Source of the DNA: Taibaiella sp.
Lineage (GTDB): Bacteria; Bacteroidota; Bacteroidia; Chitinophagales; Chitinophagaceae
Assembly (NCBI GenBank): GCA_019638495.1
Contig: JAHBTQ010000002.1
Coordinates: 496,001-560,000, forward strand
Reading direction: 5' to 3'
DNA: 64,000 nucleotides
This document shows positions 16,795 through 25,295 of the stretch, piece after piece. Position numbers and translations under genes: made by a program. Each line of letters begins with the position of its first letter. The stretch's first letter is position 1. The notes below the pieces were generated by a model, which had not been told where the DNA came from, did no database searches, and worked only from the letters and a program-made list of their open reading frames with translations.

Positions 16795-16986
16795 GTGCAA
16801 ATAGCTGCCGGTTTTGCCGCAGCACTGGGCACCCTGTATAGCTACATTTTCATCCTCATTCAGTTGCAGGACTATGCACTGCTTTTTGGCAGCATAGGGT
16901 TGTTTGTGATACTGGCGGTGATCATGTACTTCTCTAGAAAAATAGACTGGTATAATACCGGAAGTACTGCAGCGGAAAGGGCGTAG
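16795..16986 (+). pseudogene. creD: 3' remnant of creD (inner membrane protein)
   Basis: About 63 codons encoding the C-terminal end of CreD. The fragment runs QIAAGFAAALGTLYSYIF, then QLQDYALLFGSIGLF, VILAVIMYFSRKIDWY. This matches the conserved last two membrane helices and the terminal (T/S)RKIDWY of CreD. The remaining ~380 residues normally upstream are missing and are replaced by the 165-bp repeat and the island. An in-frame TTG at 16675 inside the repeat gives an open 103-codon frame, but that leader is repeat sequence. Probably non-functional. Confidence 0.75.
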
Positions 16987-16995
16987 CGGGTTTTT

Positions 16996-17034
16996 ACAAA
17001 CGGGGCCACATAGGAGCTGTGTGGCTCCGTTTGT
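16996..17034 (+). terminator. Long hairpin after the creD remnant
   Basis: Fifteen-base arms ACAAACGGGGCCACA (16996-17010) and TGTGGCTCCGTTTGT (17020-17034) pair with a single G-U, around a nine-base loop. The following T run (ATTTTTTG) is displaced by several bases. Likely the original creD terminator. Confidence 0.5.
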
Positions 17035-17206
17035 TCCAAGATTTTTTGAAGGGGGTAGCTTGCCTTGGTTCTGCGTTGTACTAAATTTCAGAAGATGTCG
17101 AGTAATTATCGCTATCAGCCTGCCATACCCCAAATACTCTTGCCACTTCCCAAAGCGGACGAAAATTCCATTTGCAGCAATCTCCCAATATCCTATCGGT
17201 AAGGCG

Positions 17207-17608
17207 TCACTTTTTTCTGAATAATTTTCTCAAAATGCGCGTGCAGATAACAATAATTGCTATCCACTGCACAAGTAATGCCAGGCTTAACCGGTCGCCC
17301 TGAAGCCGTTCTTTGTAGAAGCTCAAAAGCTCGTGATCGCGAGGGACAGATTTGTCAAGGTAATATAAGTGGAAGGCAACAAAAGAGCAGATTAAGCCCC
17401 ATGCCAGTACCTTCAGTAATTTGGCGTTTTTTTCGCCAGGATCATGCGACGAGCAGACCCCTAGATACAGTACGGCAAAAATGCTACCAACACCAAGAAG
17501 CCCAAGCGCCATCATTGCCTCTCCAAGGTGTTCTAATCCTTTGGGTTGCGCCCCTACAGGCGAGGGAAGCATCAGCAGCATAAATGTGATGACAAAAAGC
17601 CGATTCAT
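17207..17608 (-). CDS. Small exported/membrane protein of unknown function
   Basis: A 133-residue protein not recognised as a family. It has a signal peptide or first helix (MNRLFVITFMLLMLPSPVGAQ), followed by three hydrophobic segments (LGEAMMALGLLGVGSIFAVLYLG, LLKVLAWGLICSFVAFHLYYL and LALLVQWIAIIVICTRIL) and a basic tail RKLFRKK. It stands alone between the creD remnant and kynU. Probably a real gene, given its coherent membrane topology. Confidence 0.6.
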   Translation of the reverse strand: MNRLFVITFMLLMLPSPVGAQPKGLEHLGEAMMALGLLGVGSIFAVLYLGVCSSHDPGEKNAKLLKVLAWGLICSFVAFHLYYLDKSVPRDHELLSFYKERLQGDRLSLALLVQWIAIIVICTRILRKLFRKK

Positions 17609-17698
17609 CTTGATACTAAATCTCAGGAGATTTCTCCCGTCGCTTGCTGTGCCGCGCTTTGGTCGAAATGACGAATATCTATTGGGGTTTGCTGGCTA

Positions 17699-18973
17699 TT
17701 ACTGGCTCACTTGCAGGTTGGTGAGTACTTCGTAGAAGCGGTAGCAGTCTTCGTAGGTATTGTACATAGGTACGGGCGCTATCCTTATTACGTTTGGTTC
17801 GCGCCAGTCGGCCACAATGCCTGCTTCCGTTAAAGCATCAAATACCAGTCGACCTTCAGGGCCGAACAGCATGGATAGCTGGCAGCCGCGTTTTGTGGTG
17901 TCGGTTGGGGTAATGATCTCGAAAGAGAGGTTAGATACCTGCCTTAGCAGGTACTCCATATAGCCGGTTAGGGAAAGGCTCTTTTTGCGCAGCTCGGTCA
18001 TGCCGGCTTTGTCAAACAGGTCGAGCGATGCATTGTGGGCCACCATGTTAAAGACAGGGGCATTACTCATTTGCCAGCTAGCCGCTCCATCCTGCGGAAT
18101 GAAGCCCTTCTGCATTTTAAAGCGGGTCTTCTCATCATTGCCCCACCAGCCGCCGAGGCGGAAGATGGTTTTGTCGTTGCCCAGGCGTTCGTGCACGAAT
18201 GCGCCGCCCACACCGCCGGGGCCTGAGTTGAGATACTTATAAGAGCACCAGCAAGCGAAGTCTACGTTCCAATCGTGCAGATTCAGGGGTATATTACCCA
18301 CGGCATGGGCGAGATCGAACCCGCAATAAGCACCCACGCTGTGTGCTGCCTTTGTGATGCCCTCCAGGTCGAAGAACTGACCGGTATAGTAGTTTACGCC
18401 ACCTATCATTACCAGGGCCAACGAGTCGCCGGCTTCCTTTATGGCGTTAATGATGTCAATATCTTCAATTGTATGCGCTCCCACTGATGGGGTAATTTCG
18501 ATAATAGCATCCTCCGGATCGTAGCCGTGCATGCGCACCTGTGTCTCCACCGCATACTGGTCTGACGGGAACGCGCCAGCCTCCATCAGCATTTTATAGC
18601 GTTTCTCCGTGGGGCGGTAAAACGACAGCATGAGGAAGTGCAGGTTCACCGTGAGGGTATTCATAGCTACCACTTCGTCTTTCTTAGCACCTACAATCTT
18701 TGCCAGGCGCTCACTGAAGATGTGGTGGTAGGAAAACCATGGATTGGCCGCGCGGAAGTGGCCCTCCACGCCGTGGCGTGCCCAGTCGCGCAGTTCACGG
18801 TTCATCAGGTACTCCACGCTTTTGGGCTGAAGGCCCAGGGAGTTGCCGCAGAAGTATACCACATCTTCGCCATTATGCTGAGGAAAGAGAAATCGTTCAC
18901 GGAAAGGGAACAAGGTGTCTACCTGGTCCATAGACCGTGCGTATTCCAGAGATGCTTCGTAAGCTGCAGCCAT
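17699..18973 (-). CDS. kynU: Kynureninase
   Basis: PLP-dependent enzyme converting L-kynurenine to anthranilate and alanine (and 3-hydroxykynurenine to 3-hydroxyanthranilate) in tryptophan degradation or de novo NAD synthesis. Family marks are VYFCGNSLGLQPKSV, the PLP-phosphate and ring contacts (FPSDQYAVETQ; DLAHAVGNIPL), the PLP lysine in CWCSYKYLNSGPGG, and GWWGNDEKTRF. The start at 18973 (MAAAYEASLE, 424 residues) is preferred to 18994, since a CAAAAGTA (-7 box on the - strand) at 18992-18999 would otherwise overlap the start codon. No other kynurenine-pathway gene is in the window. Confidence 0.96.
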   Translation of the reverse strand: MAAAYEASLEYARSMDQVDTLFPFRERFLFPQHNGEDVVYFCGNSLGLQPKSVEYLMNRELRDWARHGVEGHFRAANPWFSYHHIFSERLAKIVGAKKDEVVAMNTLTVNLHFLMLSFYRPTEKRYKMLMEAGAFPSDQYAVETQVRMHGYDPEDAIIEITPSVGAHTIEDIDIINAIKEAGDSLALVMIGGVNYYTGQFFDLEGITKAAHSVGAYCGFDLAHAVGNIPLNLHDWNVDFACWCSYKYLNSGPGGVGGAFVHERLGNDKTIFRLGGWWGNDEKTRFKMQKGFIPQDGAASWQMSNAPVFNMVAHNASLDLFDKAGMTELRKKSLSLTGYMEYLLRQVSNLSFEIITPTDTTKRGCQLSMLFGPEGRLVFDALTEAGIVADWREPNVIRIAPVPMYNTYEDCYRFYEVLTNLQVSQ

Positions 18974-18991
18974 TGCGTGTGTTTTGCGCTG

Positions 18992-18999
18992 CAAAAGTA
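18992..18999 (-). promoter_or_regulatory. -7 promoter box for kynU
   Basis: TACTTTTG on the - strand, 19 bases upstream of the ATG at 18973. It decides between two in-frame starts. Confidence 0.5.
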
Positions 19000-19174
19000 G
19001 TTAACAAGACCAGAAAGGAAGGGTTTTGATAGGGATTACATTCGGTTTTTTGGTTTTTGATAACAGTTTTGATGGTGCACCTCTTATTTGCGAGGCTATG
19101 CCGGGTAGCAGAATAGTGGGATTGTTGTAAATCAGCAGCTAACAGATTAAGCCGGACTCCGCCCCGGCTTTTTG

Positions 19175-19182
19175 TATTTTTG
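19175..19182 (+). promoter_or_regulatory. -7 promoter box for the beta-barrel protein gene
   Basis: TATTTTTG, a full match, 31 bases before the ATG. It lies just after a small GC hairpin AGCCGG / CCGGCT (19150-19169). Confidence 0.45.
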
Positions 19183-19213
19183 TGTAAACCTAATTGCTAA
19201 ACGAAAATAAATT

Positions 19214-19786
19214 ATGAAAATCACGTCAGTTTTACTTTTTATAGTTCTGTTTGGTGCGTTTACAGTCCGCAGCCAGGAATATCACACCATTCCTCCGTTT
19301 GCTGCGGGTGTGCGCGGGTCTATAGACGGGGTAGGGGCAAACTTTCGCTATTATCCCCGCGACCTTTTCTCTATAGAGGCGCAACTCAACGTTTCTGGTG
19401 GCAAGCCCAATGGCCTGCCTACCAACACGGGCAAGTCTGTTATGGGTGTGGCGCTGGCAGAGTTGAATGTGCCGCTATACACGACGCAGTTTCGAATGTT
19501 CCTGGGTATTGGCATGCACTATGGTAGCTGGGAGCGTTATAAGGATCTGAGCCCGGCCGAAGGCACCTTTGGGTATGATGGTATATTGGGTTTTGAATAC
19601 ACCTTCAGGGATTTGCCGGTGAGTGTTTCCCTGGATTATAAGCCGGCAGTTACTTATCTGAATGGTGCAAATGTGCTCCCGAACAATGCAACCGGTCTTG
19701 CATTACGTTATTACTTTGGCAAGTGGCACCCTTCGGGCCGGAACTCCGAAGAGCGTCGCAAGTGGAAGGAAGCACACAGGCGGTAA
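19214..19786 (+). CDS. Small outer-membrane beta-barrel-like protein
   Basis: A 190-residue protein with signal peptide MKITSVLLFIVLFGAFTVRSQ. It then has alternating hydrophobic/polar strands typical of an 8-strand barrel (GSIDGVGANFRYYPRD, LFSIEAQLNV, FRMFLGIGMHYGSW, LPVSVSLDYKPAVTYL) and a near-terminal strand ATGLALRYYFGKW. A basic tail (RNSEERRKWKEAHRR) extends past the barrel, which is unusual. Specific function unknown. Confidence 0.7.
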   Translation: MKITSVLLFIVLFGAFTVRSQEYHTIPPFAAGVRGSIDGVGANFRYYPRDLFSIEAQLNVSGGKPNGLPTNTGKSVMGVALAELNVPLYTTQFRMFLGIGMHYGSWERYKDLSPAEGTFGYDGILGFEYTFRDLPVSVSLDYKPAVTYLNGANVLPNNATGLALRYYFGKWHPSGRNSEERRKWKEAHRR

Positions 19787-19893
19787 GGAAATACAACCGC
19801 TAATTTCTTTGCATCAACCGTATCCGGGGGATGATTACCGATAATTTAACCGTATCTGCCGACGAGCTATTCGTCGGTTACACTAGCTAATAG

Positions 19894-19901
19894 TACTTTT
19901 G
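19894..19901 (+). promoter_or_regulatory. -7 promoter box for the lemA/TPM operon
   Basis: TACTTTTG, 18 bases before the lemA ATG. Confidence 0.5.
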
Positions 19902-19919
19902 ACTAAAATTTACATTCAA

Positions 19920-20501
19920 ATGAAACAAGGACTTTTCATTACACTGGGCGTTATTGTAATGCTCGTATTGATGGGTGGTTGCAGCTATAATGGCATGAAC
20001 CGCAGCCACAAAGATGCACAACAGAAATGGGCAGACGTGCAAAGCAGCTACCAGCGCCGCGCAGACCTGATACCAAACCTGGTAGCAACCGTAAAGGGCG
20101 TTGCCAACTTTGAGCAGACGACGCTGACCCAGGTGATACAGGCACGTGCAAATGCCACATCAATAAAGGTGGATGCAAGCAGCCTCACTCCTGATAAGCT
20201 GAAGGAATTCCAGCAGTCACAGGGACAACTGAGCCAGGCGCTGGGTAGGCTGATGGTGGTATCAGAACGCTATCCTGAGCTGAAAGCCAACGAAAACTTC
20301 AAGGATCTGCAGAGCCAGCTTGAGGGCACTGAAAACCGCATAAAGGTGAGTCGCGACGACTATAACCAGGCAGTGAAGGAGTATAATGTGAAGATCACGA
20401 ACTTCCCTGCAAACCTGCTGGCCGGTATGTTTGGCTTCAAGGAAATGACGATGTTCCAGGCAGATGCCGGTGCTCAGAATGCGCCTAAGGTTGAATTTTA
20501 G
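19920..20501 (+). CDS. lemA: LemA family protein
   Basis: A 193-residue membrane-anchored helical protein. An N-terminal hydrophobic segment (LFITLGVIVMLVLMGGC) precedes the LemA signature VQSSYQRRADLIPNLVATVKG (about residues 42-62). Further helices include ERYPELKANENFKDLQ and the family's NRIKVSRDDYNQAVKEYN. The ATG at 19920 is used because a TTG at 19899 overlaps the promoter box. LemA commonly sits, as here, next to TPM-domain genes; the complex's function is not established, with links to envelope homeostasis. Confidence 0.93.
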   Translation: MKQGLFITLGVIVMLVLMGGCSYNGMNRSHKDAQQKWADVQSSYQRRADLIPNLVATVKGVANFEQTTLTQVIQARANATSIKVDASSLTPDKLKEFQQSQGQLSQALGRLMVVSERYPELKANENFKDLQSQLEGTENRIKVSRDDYNQAVKEYNVKITNFPANLLAGMFGFKEMTMFQADAGAQNAPKVEF

Positions 20502-20536
20502 TGAATAGCGCAATGCGCAAAAACAGATAACCGGAT

Positions 20537-20995
20537 ATGTTCTCTCTATTTGAAAAAAAGCAGTTCCTGGATAAGGGACAGCAACAACAGGTGGTGGCAG
20601 CCATTAGCGAAGCGGAGGCCATGACCAGTGGCGAAATTCGCGTGTTCATGGAGCCGCATTGCGCCTATGTCGACACCATGGAGCGTGCACGCGAGGTGTT
20701 TGCCAGCCTGCAAATGGAGAAGACGGTAGAGCGCAATGCGGTGCTTGTCTACATAGCATTTCGCGACAGGGAGTTTGCCCTGTTTGGTGACAGCGCAATA
20801 TATGAAAAGGCCGGCGGACCGGAATTCTGGAAGAAGGCTGCGGCGGGGCTCTCCGGCCGCATGCGCGAGGGGCAGTATGTAGAGGGCTTGCGGAACTGTA
20901 TAGGTGAGCTGGGCAAGGCGCTGGCAGCACACTTTCCACCGGACCCGAACATCAATAAAAATGAATTACCTGACGAAATAGTATTTGGCAAATGA
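20537..20995 (+). CDS. TPM-domain protein (soluble)
   Basis: A 152-residue single TPM domain without signal peptide or membrane anchor. Motifs include AISEAEAMTSGEIRVFMEPH, NAVLVYIAFRDREFALFGD and the C-terminal YVEGLRNCIGELGKAL. TPM proteins include an acid phosphatase-like plant protein and envelope or photosystem repair factors. The gene follows lemA by 35 bases and overlaps the next TPM gene by 4 bases, so the three form an operon. Confidence 0.88.
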   Translation: MFSLFEKKQFLDKGQQQQVVAAISEAEAMTSGEIRVFMEPHCAYVDTMERAREVFASLQMEKTVERNAVLVYIAFRDREFALFGDSAIYEKAGGPEFWKKAAAGLSGRMREGQYVEGLRNCIGELGKALAAHFPPDPNINKNELPDEIVFGK

Positions 20996-21825
20996 TGCGT
21001 TCCGTAAACAGATATGTAGGTGCACTGCTGCGATGCTTTGCTGTCGTGATGCTTCTTGCAGGCGGAACAGTTATCGCCAAGGACATCTATCCGGATGTGC
21101 CTAATCCTCCACGACTCGTTAACGACTTTGGTCATATGCTTAATTCCGGCGAGGAAGATCGGCTGGAGCATAAACTGGATGGCTTTGCGCGCACTACCTC
21201 TACGCAGATAACCATCGTAACGGTGGAGGACCTGCAGGGACATGAAGTAGCAGACTACACAGTACACGTCTTTAATAAGTGGGGCATAGGGCAGAAAGGC
21301 AAGAACAATGGTGTGCTGGTGCTGGTATCGAAGAATGACCGCAAGGCGTGGATCACTACCGGTAAGGGGCTGGAAGGCGTGCTGACGGATGCGAAGACAT
21401 CGAGAATCTTCCGCAACGAACTGAGGCCTGCGTTTAAAGCCGGCAACTACTATGAGGGGCTGGATAGAACAGCAGATGCCATCATTGCCGTAACTAAGGG
21501 AGAATACAAGGCAGATGAAGTGGTGGACACTGACGGTGGAGCTGCCGGTGGCATAGTACTGCTGGTAATATTTATTATTATCATAATTATTGTGAAGGGT
21601 CGCGGAGGTGGCCGCGGAGGTGGCGGGTATATAAGCAAACGTGGAGCAGGCGATATCATCACCGGCATGCTGCTTAACGAAATGCTGCGCGGTGGTCGCC
21701 ATCGTGGCGGCAACTGGGGCGGCGGCGGCTGGGGAGGTGGCAGCAGCGGTGGCTGGGGCGGCGGTGGTTTCGGCGGCTTTGGCGGTGGCAGCAGTGGTGG
21801 CGGCGGAGCCGGCGGTAGCTGGTAA
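20992..21825 (+). CDS. TPM-domain membrane protein with Gly/Trp-rich tail (YgcG-like)
   Basis: A 277-residue protein. An N-terminal signal segment (about 15-30) leads to an exported TPM domain (LVNDFGHMLNSGEEDRLEHK, TQITIVTVEDLQGHEV, NNGVLVLVSKNDRKAWI, LEGVLTDAKTSRIFR). One transmembrane helix (about 187-203) and a cytoplasmic or surface tail very rich in Gly, Trp and Ser (GGG, WGGG, FGGF repeats, residues 205-277) follow. This architecture is the YgcG type. The ATG overlaps the upstream TPM stop (ATGA), implying coupling. A strong terminator follows. Confidence 0.9.
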   Translation: MMRSVNRYVGALLRCFAVVMLLAGGTVIAKDIYPDVPNPPRLVNDFGHMLNSGEEDRLEHKLDGFARTTSTQITIVTVEDLQGHEVADYTVHVFNKWGIGQKGKNNGVLVLVSKNDRKAWITTGKGLEGVLTDAKTSRIFRNELRPAFKAGNYYEGLDRTADAIIAVTKGEYKADEVVDTDGGAAGGIVLLVIFIIIIIIVKGRGGGRGGGGYISKRGAGDIITGMLLNEMLRGGRHRGGNWGGGGWGGGSSGGWGGGGFGGFGGGSSGGGGAGGSW

Positions 21826-21836
21826 ATCATATTAAC

Positions 21837-21877
21837 AAGCGGGTGCAGAGCGATAAGCACCCGCTTTCTTATTTTTG
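21837..21877 (+). terminator. Terminator of the lemA-TPM operon
   Basis: Perfect 10-bp stem AAGCGGGTGC / GCACCCGCTT (21837-21846 with 21857-21866) and a T-rich tail TTCTTATTTTT. Confidence 0.8.
21870..21877 (+). promoter_or_regulatory. -7 promoter box for gldB, inside the upstream terminator tail
   Basis: TATTTTTG, 19 bases before the gldB ATG, using the T tract of the preceding terminator. Confidence 0.5.
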
Positions 21878-21896
21878 CGCTCTAATCCACACGCGC

Positions 21897-22958
21897 ATGC
21901 TGAAAAAAAATGCCCTTACGATAATTGCCTTCTCTCTCTTTAGCCTGTTCATAGCTTCCTGTGGTGGTGGCACTAGTCGTCCGGATACGTCTGGCATAAA
22001 GGTGGAGCTGAAAAGCTACCGGTTTGATAAAGACCTTTATGCCCTGGACACCAACAGCATTGGGCCCGGGCTGGTGAAGCTGAAAGAGAAATATCCTGGG
22101 TTCCTGGATTACTTCCTGGATACGCTGATGGCGTATGAGATATATGGAAATTATAGCGACACGGTGCCCGGCATAAGGGAAGGCCTGAAACCCTTCCTGG
22201 TGTTTAAGGACTATGCCGATCTGCAGGACTCTATAGAAGCCCACTACCCGGACACGAAAGACGTGGACGCGCAACTTTCTGATGGGTTCAAATTGCTGAA
22301 ACATTACTTTCCCGCTGCGCCGGTTCCGGAGATATACTACCTGAACCTGGGACTCAGCAAGTGGCCCACCTTTCCGCTGGACAGCAACACACAATGTATA
22401 GCGCTGGACATGTTCCTGGGCGATAACTTCTCTCCTTATCAGGCGGTAGGAGTTCCGCAATATATGATGTCTCACCTGAGGAAGAACTATATACCCGTGT
22501 CGGTGTTCAGTTCTATTTACCGTGCTAAACACGAATGGAATCCTCAGGAAAAGAACCTGCTGGAGTTGATAGTAGATAAGGGACGCGAGCAATACTACCT
22601 GCATCAACTGCTGCCTGAGCTGCCTGATACTGTTCTGTTTGGTTTCACCGGAAATCAGATGGCATGGTGCGAAGGTAATGAAGCGCTGATCTACAACTTT
22701 TTCGTGCAGAACAAGCTCCTTTATAGCAAGGTGGCTATGGATATTATGCCCTATGTGGTGGAAGGGCCCTTTGCCCGCGGCCTTGAGCCGGTAACAGAGC
22801 CCGTGAAGAAAACACCGGGCAGCATTGGGATATGGATGGGCTACAAGATAGTAGACGCGTACATGCGCGAGCATAAAGATGTGAGCCTCGCACAACTCGT
22901 AGATGGAAAGACCGATGCGGCACAAATACTTCGCGAGGCACGGTATAAGCCAAGGTAA
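21897..22958 (+). CDS. gldB: Gliding motility lipoprotein GldB
   Basis: A 353-residue outer-membrane lipoprotein of the gliding/T9SS-associated GldB family. Lipobox LFIASC at about residues 16-21 after MLKKNALTIIAFS. Family features: RFDKDLYALD, LKEKYPGFLDYFL, a Zn-peptidase-like fold region (YYLNLGLSKWPTFPLD, FTGNQMAWCEGNEALIYNFF) and SIGIWMGYKIVDAYM near the end. The ATG at 21897 gives the proper lipoprotein signal; an upstream in-frame start at 21843 lies inside the terminator. Supports a type IX secretion or gliding organism. Confidence 0.93.
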   Translation: MLKKNALTIIAFSLFSLFIASCGGGTSRPDTSGIKVELKSYRFDKDLYALDTNSIGPGLVKLKEKYPGFLDYFLDTLMAYEIYGNYSDTVPGIREGLKPFLVFKDYADLQDSIEAHYPDTKDVDAQLSDGFKLLKHYFPAAPVPEIYYLNLGLSKWPTFPLDSNTQCIALDMFLGDNFSPYQAVGVPQYMMSHLRKNYIPVSVFSSIYRAKHEWNPQEKNLLELIVDKGREQYYLHQLLPELPDTVLFGFTGNQMAWCEGNEALIYNFFVQNKLLYSKVAMDIMPYVVEGPFARGLEPVTEPVKKTPGSIGIWMGYKIVDAYMREHKDVSLAQLVDGKTDAAQILREARYKPR

Positions 22959-22999
22959 AATGAACAGAATTTTGAATAGTTAAACATAAAACACACGTG

Positions 23000-24022
23000 A
23001 TGAAGAAAACGCTACTTTCCGTCCTGCTGGGCGCAACCGCAACAGGCGCCATGGCGCAAGTATCAAAGACAGATGAGGTGAAAAAGCAACTACAGACAGC
23101 AAATCAGGATACCGTAGCCTGGATCTATAACGGTATACTTACTGTAGGTACCAATGGCGCTTTCCTGCACAACTGGGCTGCAGGTGGCGAACTCGGGTCT
23201 ATGCTCATAAATGGCATCTTCAGTGGCAGGCTGGACAGGCTGAACCACCAGGATATCTGGAGCAACACACTGGATATGACCTATGGTCTCACGTATAACT
23301 ATTCTACCGGTTTTGTGCCAAAGAAGACAGATGACCGTATCGACTTTACCTCAAAGTATGGTATCAAGCTCGACTCGGCTCGCGACTTCTTTATCACCGG
23401 CCTGGCAAACTTCCGTACTCAGTTTACAAAAGGCTACGACTATTCTGCACCGAATTGGGATAGTGTTTCAACATCAGACTTCATGTCTCCGGCTTATCTT
23501 ACACAAGCAATAGGCCTTGAGTACAGGAAGGGCAGTGATATCAGTATATTTCTTTCGCCTGTAGCAGCGCGCGAGGTGCTGGCAAAGAGTTTCTATACTT
23601 CTATGTTCCCTGAGGGTGCGTTTGGTGTGCCTTATGGAAAAACCTCCGTGTTCCAGCTTGGTGCTTATTTCTCGGGTAGGTATGTAATCAATATCAATAA
23701 GAACATGATATTCAAGACACGCCTTGATCTGTATTCAAACTACCTGGCAAAGGACACAAAGGACAGCACAGGTGCAATTGTAGCGCGCGACAATCCGGGT
23801 AATATCAATGTATTGTTTGACAACCTGTTCTCATGGAAAATTTCAAAGTTCTTCAACACCACGTTGGGAGTTACGATGATCTATGATAACAACTTCCCTT
23901 ACAAGTCTACTACAGTTGATCCCACAACCGGCGTTGCAACACCAAAGAACGAGCCAGGCTCAGGATTGGGTTGGGTGCAGATGAAAAGTGTGTTTACCTT
24001 TGGTATCGGCTACAAATTCTAA
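23000..24022 (+). CDS. DUF3078 outer-membrane beta-barrel protein
   Basis: A 340-residue protein with signal peptide MKKTLLSVLLGATATGAMAQ. It matches the DUF3078 family of Bacteroidota: an opening WIYNGILTVGTNGAFLHNWAAGG, then regularly spaced amphipathic strands and a C-terminal strand ending FTFGIGYKF with terminal Phe, as expected for an outer-membrane barrel inserted by BamA. ATG chosen over the GTG three bases upstream. The gene lies 41 bases downstream of gldB and may be cotranscribed. Function unknown. Confidence 0.88.
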   Translation: MKKTLLSVLLGATATGAMAQVSKTDEVKKQLQTANQDTVAWIYNGILTVGTNGAFLHNWAAGGELGSMLINGIFSGRLDRLNHQDIWSNTLDMTYGLTYNYSTGFVPKKTDDRIDFTSKYGIKLDSARDFFITGLANFRTQFTKGYDYSAPNWDSVSTSDFMSPAYLTQAIGLEYRKGSDISIFLSPVAAREVLAKSFYTSMFPEGAFGVPYGKTSVFQLGAYFSGRYVININKNMIFKTRLDLYSNYLAKDTKDSTGAIVARDNPGNINVLFDNLFSWKISKFFNTTLGVTMIYDNNFPYKSTTVDPTTGVATPKNEPGSGLGWVQMKSVFTFGIGYKF

Positions 24023-24045
24023 AGCACGTTATTTTTTCGATATAT

Positions 24046-24073
24046 AAGGGCGGAATTTTCCGCCCTTTCTTTT
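24046..24073 (+). terminator. Terminator after the DUF3078 gene
   Basis: Ten-base arms AAGGGCGGAA / TTCCGCCCTT followed by TCTTTTT. Confidence 0.8.
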
Positions 24074-24085
24074 TACATAAAAGCC

Positions 24086-24093
24086 TATTTTTG
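24086..24093 (+). promoter_or_regulatory. -7 promoter box for scpA
   Basis: TATTTTTG, 22 bases before the ATG and immediately after the terminator. Confidence 0.5.
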
Positions 24094-24115
24094 ACGCCTG
24101 CTTTGATCTGAACGA

Positions 24116-24973
24116 ATGTCCGTAAGCTACCAGATAAAACTGCCTCAGTTTGAGGGACCTTTTGATCTCCTCTTGTTCTTCATAGAGCGGGACGAGCTGG
24201 ACATCTATAATATCCCGATAGCCAAGCTTACCAATGATTTTCTTGGGTATATACACAGCCCGGAGAATCTGAACATAGAACTTGCCAGCGAATTCATCCT
24301 GTTTGTATCTACCCTCATGCGCATAAAGGCGCGTATGTTGCTGCCACGCCGCGAGGTGGATGCACAAGGCAATGAAATAGACCCAAGGCAGGAACTGGTA
24401 GATAAGATACTGGAATACAAGCGATTCAAAGAGGCATCAGAAGTGATGCAGCTTATGGAAGCTGAGCGCCAGATGCAGCAGAAACGCGGTAATATCAAGG
24501 CGGAGATGGAGAACATCTCAGACGTGGCATCTGAAGGCACTGAAATACAAACAGTGACTATGTACAAGCTGCTTCAGGCTTATGAAAAGGTTATAAAGCG
24601 CTTCAACGAACGTCATGCCAAGCCTCAGCACGTGGTAGTAAAATATGCATATAGCCTGGAGGGGCAGCGTACCTTCCTGGTGGCACATATGCAGGAAAAA
24701 CGCAGGCTGCCTTTCGAAATGTTGTTTGCTCAATGTGAGAGCCGCATACATGCCATATTTACATTCCTTGCCATGTTGGAACTCATCCAGCAGAAGTTCC
24801 TGGGAATATTGATAGGGACTGGCCGCAACAACTTCATTGTGGAGTGGAATGCGGAAGGTGATCAGGCGCAGCAACCAGCCGTTGAAGAACTTGCAGAAGG
24901 AGACAATGCAGGTGTTAACGAAACTGAAAATCCGGAGTCTGAAGAGGCTTCAGAAGGCGATCTGGCACAGTAA
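24116..24973 (+). CDS. scpA: Segregation and condensation protein A (ScpA)
   Basis: Kleisin subunit that bridges the SMC ATPase heads in chromosome condensation. The N-terminal signature is seen as LPQFEGPFDLLLFFIERDELDIYNIPIAKL, quoted here in two parts: LPQFEGPFDLLLFF and DELDIYNIPIAKLT. ASEFILFVSTLMRIKARMLL follows near residue 55, then the C-terminal winged-helix region (FTFLAMLELIQQKFLGI). An acidic, Glu-rich tail of about 40 residues (LAEGDNAGVNETENPESEEA) extends beyond the usual end. scpB is not adjacent. Confidence 0.95.
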   Translation: MSVSYQIKLPQFEGPFDLLLFFIERDELDIYNIPIAKLTNDFLGYIHSPENLNIELASEFILFVSTLMRIKARMLLPRREVDAQGNEIDPRQELVDKILEYKRFKEASEVMQLMEAERQMQQKRGNIKAEMENISDVASEGTEIQTVTMYKLLQAYEKVIKRFNERHAKPQHVVVKYAYSLEGQRTFLVAHMQEKRRLPFEMLFAQCESRIHAIFTFLAMLELIQQKFLGILIGTGRNNFIVEWNAEGDQAQQPAVEELAEGDNAGVNETENPESEEASEGDLAQ

Positions 24974-25295
24974 TTGTACTATATTATCTGCAGCGGAGCT
25001 GCTAAAAAGACTTCCCCAACGGCGCTGTCGGACAGTGAGACCCGAGGGGTTTTCTGTTTTTTGCGCATTACTTACATCGCTTGACTTACAATTATCAAAG
25101 TTTAGCTTGCATCTTTTGGGTCCTCATCCTTTATTCCGCTCCTGATTTGATAACTTAGTAATTCTTGTCTGCACCGCAATAGTCAAGCACGGAATTGACA
25201 GACGGTTTACATCAAATTCTGCGCGTTCGGATCTTTTATCCCGGCTTTCTCCGATTGAATATGCCTGGTTCGTGCCCCGGGCCGAACGCCTCTAA
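24974..25295. other. Gene-free interval between scpA and the MscS gene
   Basis: No coding frame with recognisable content. It has a small hairpin GCAGC-GGA-GCTGC at 24990-25002 and an ACCC-GAG-GGGT hairpin followed by a T-rich stretch near 25040-25060 that may terminate scpA transcription. No TAnnTTTG box was found for the downstream gene. Confidence 0.4.

Noticed and set aside
16675..16986. Intact small membrane protein starting at TTG 16675
   Set aside because: The first ~35 codons are repeat sequence also present at the left copy; only the CreD-like C-terminus is conserved.
17699..18973. Link between kynureninase and the MbnH/MbnP kynurenine modification
   Set aside because: The loci are 43 kb apart and act on different things (free kynurenine versus a protein residue).
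20749..21702. 317-codon open frame antisense to the TPM genes
   Set aside because: Low-complexity and antisense to two well-supported genes; no signal or domain.
21882..22925. 347-codon open frame antisense to gldB
   Set aside because: Covers gldB on the opposite strand and shows no family features; gldB has a lipobox, promoter box and conserved motifs.
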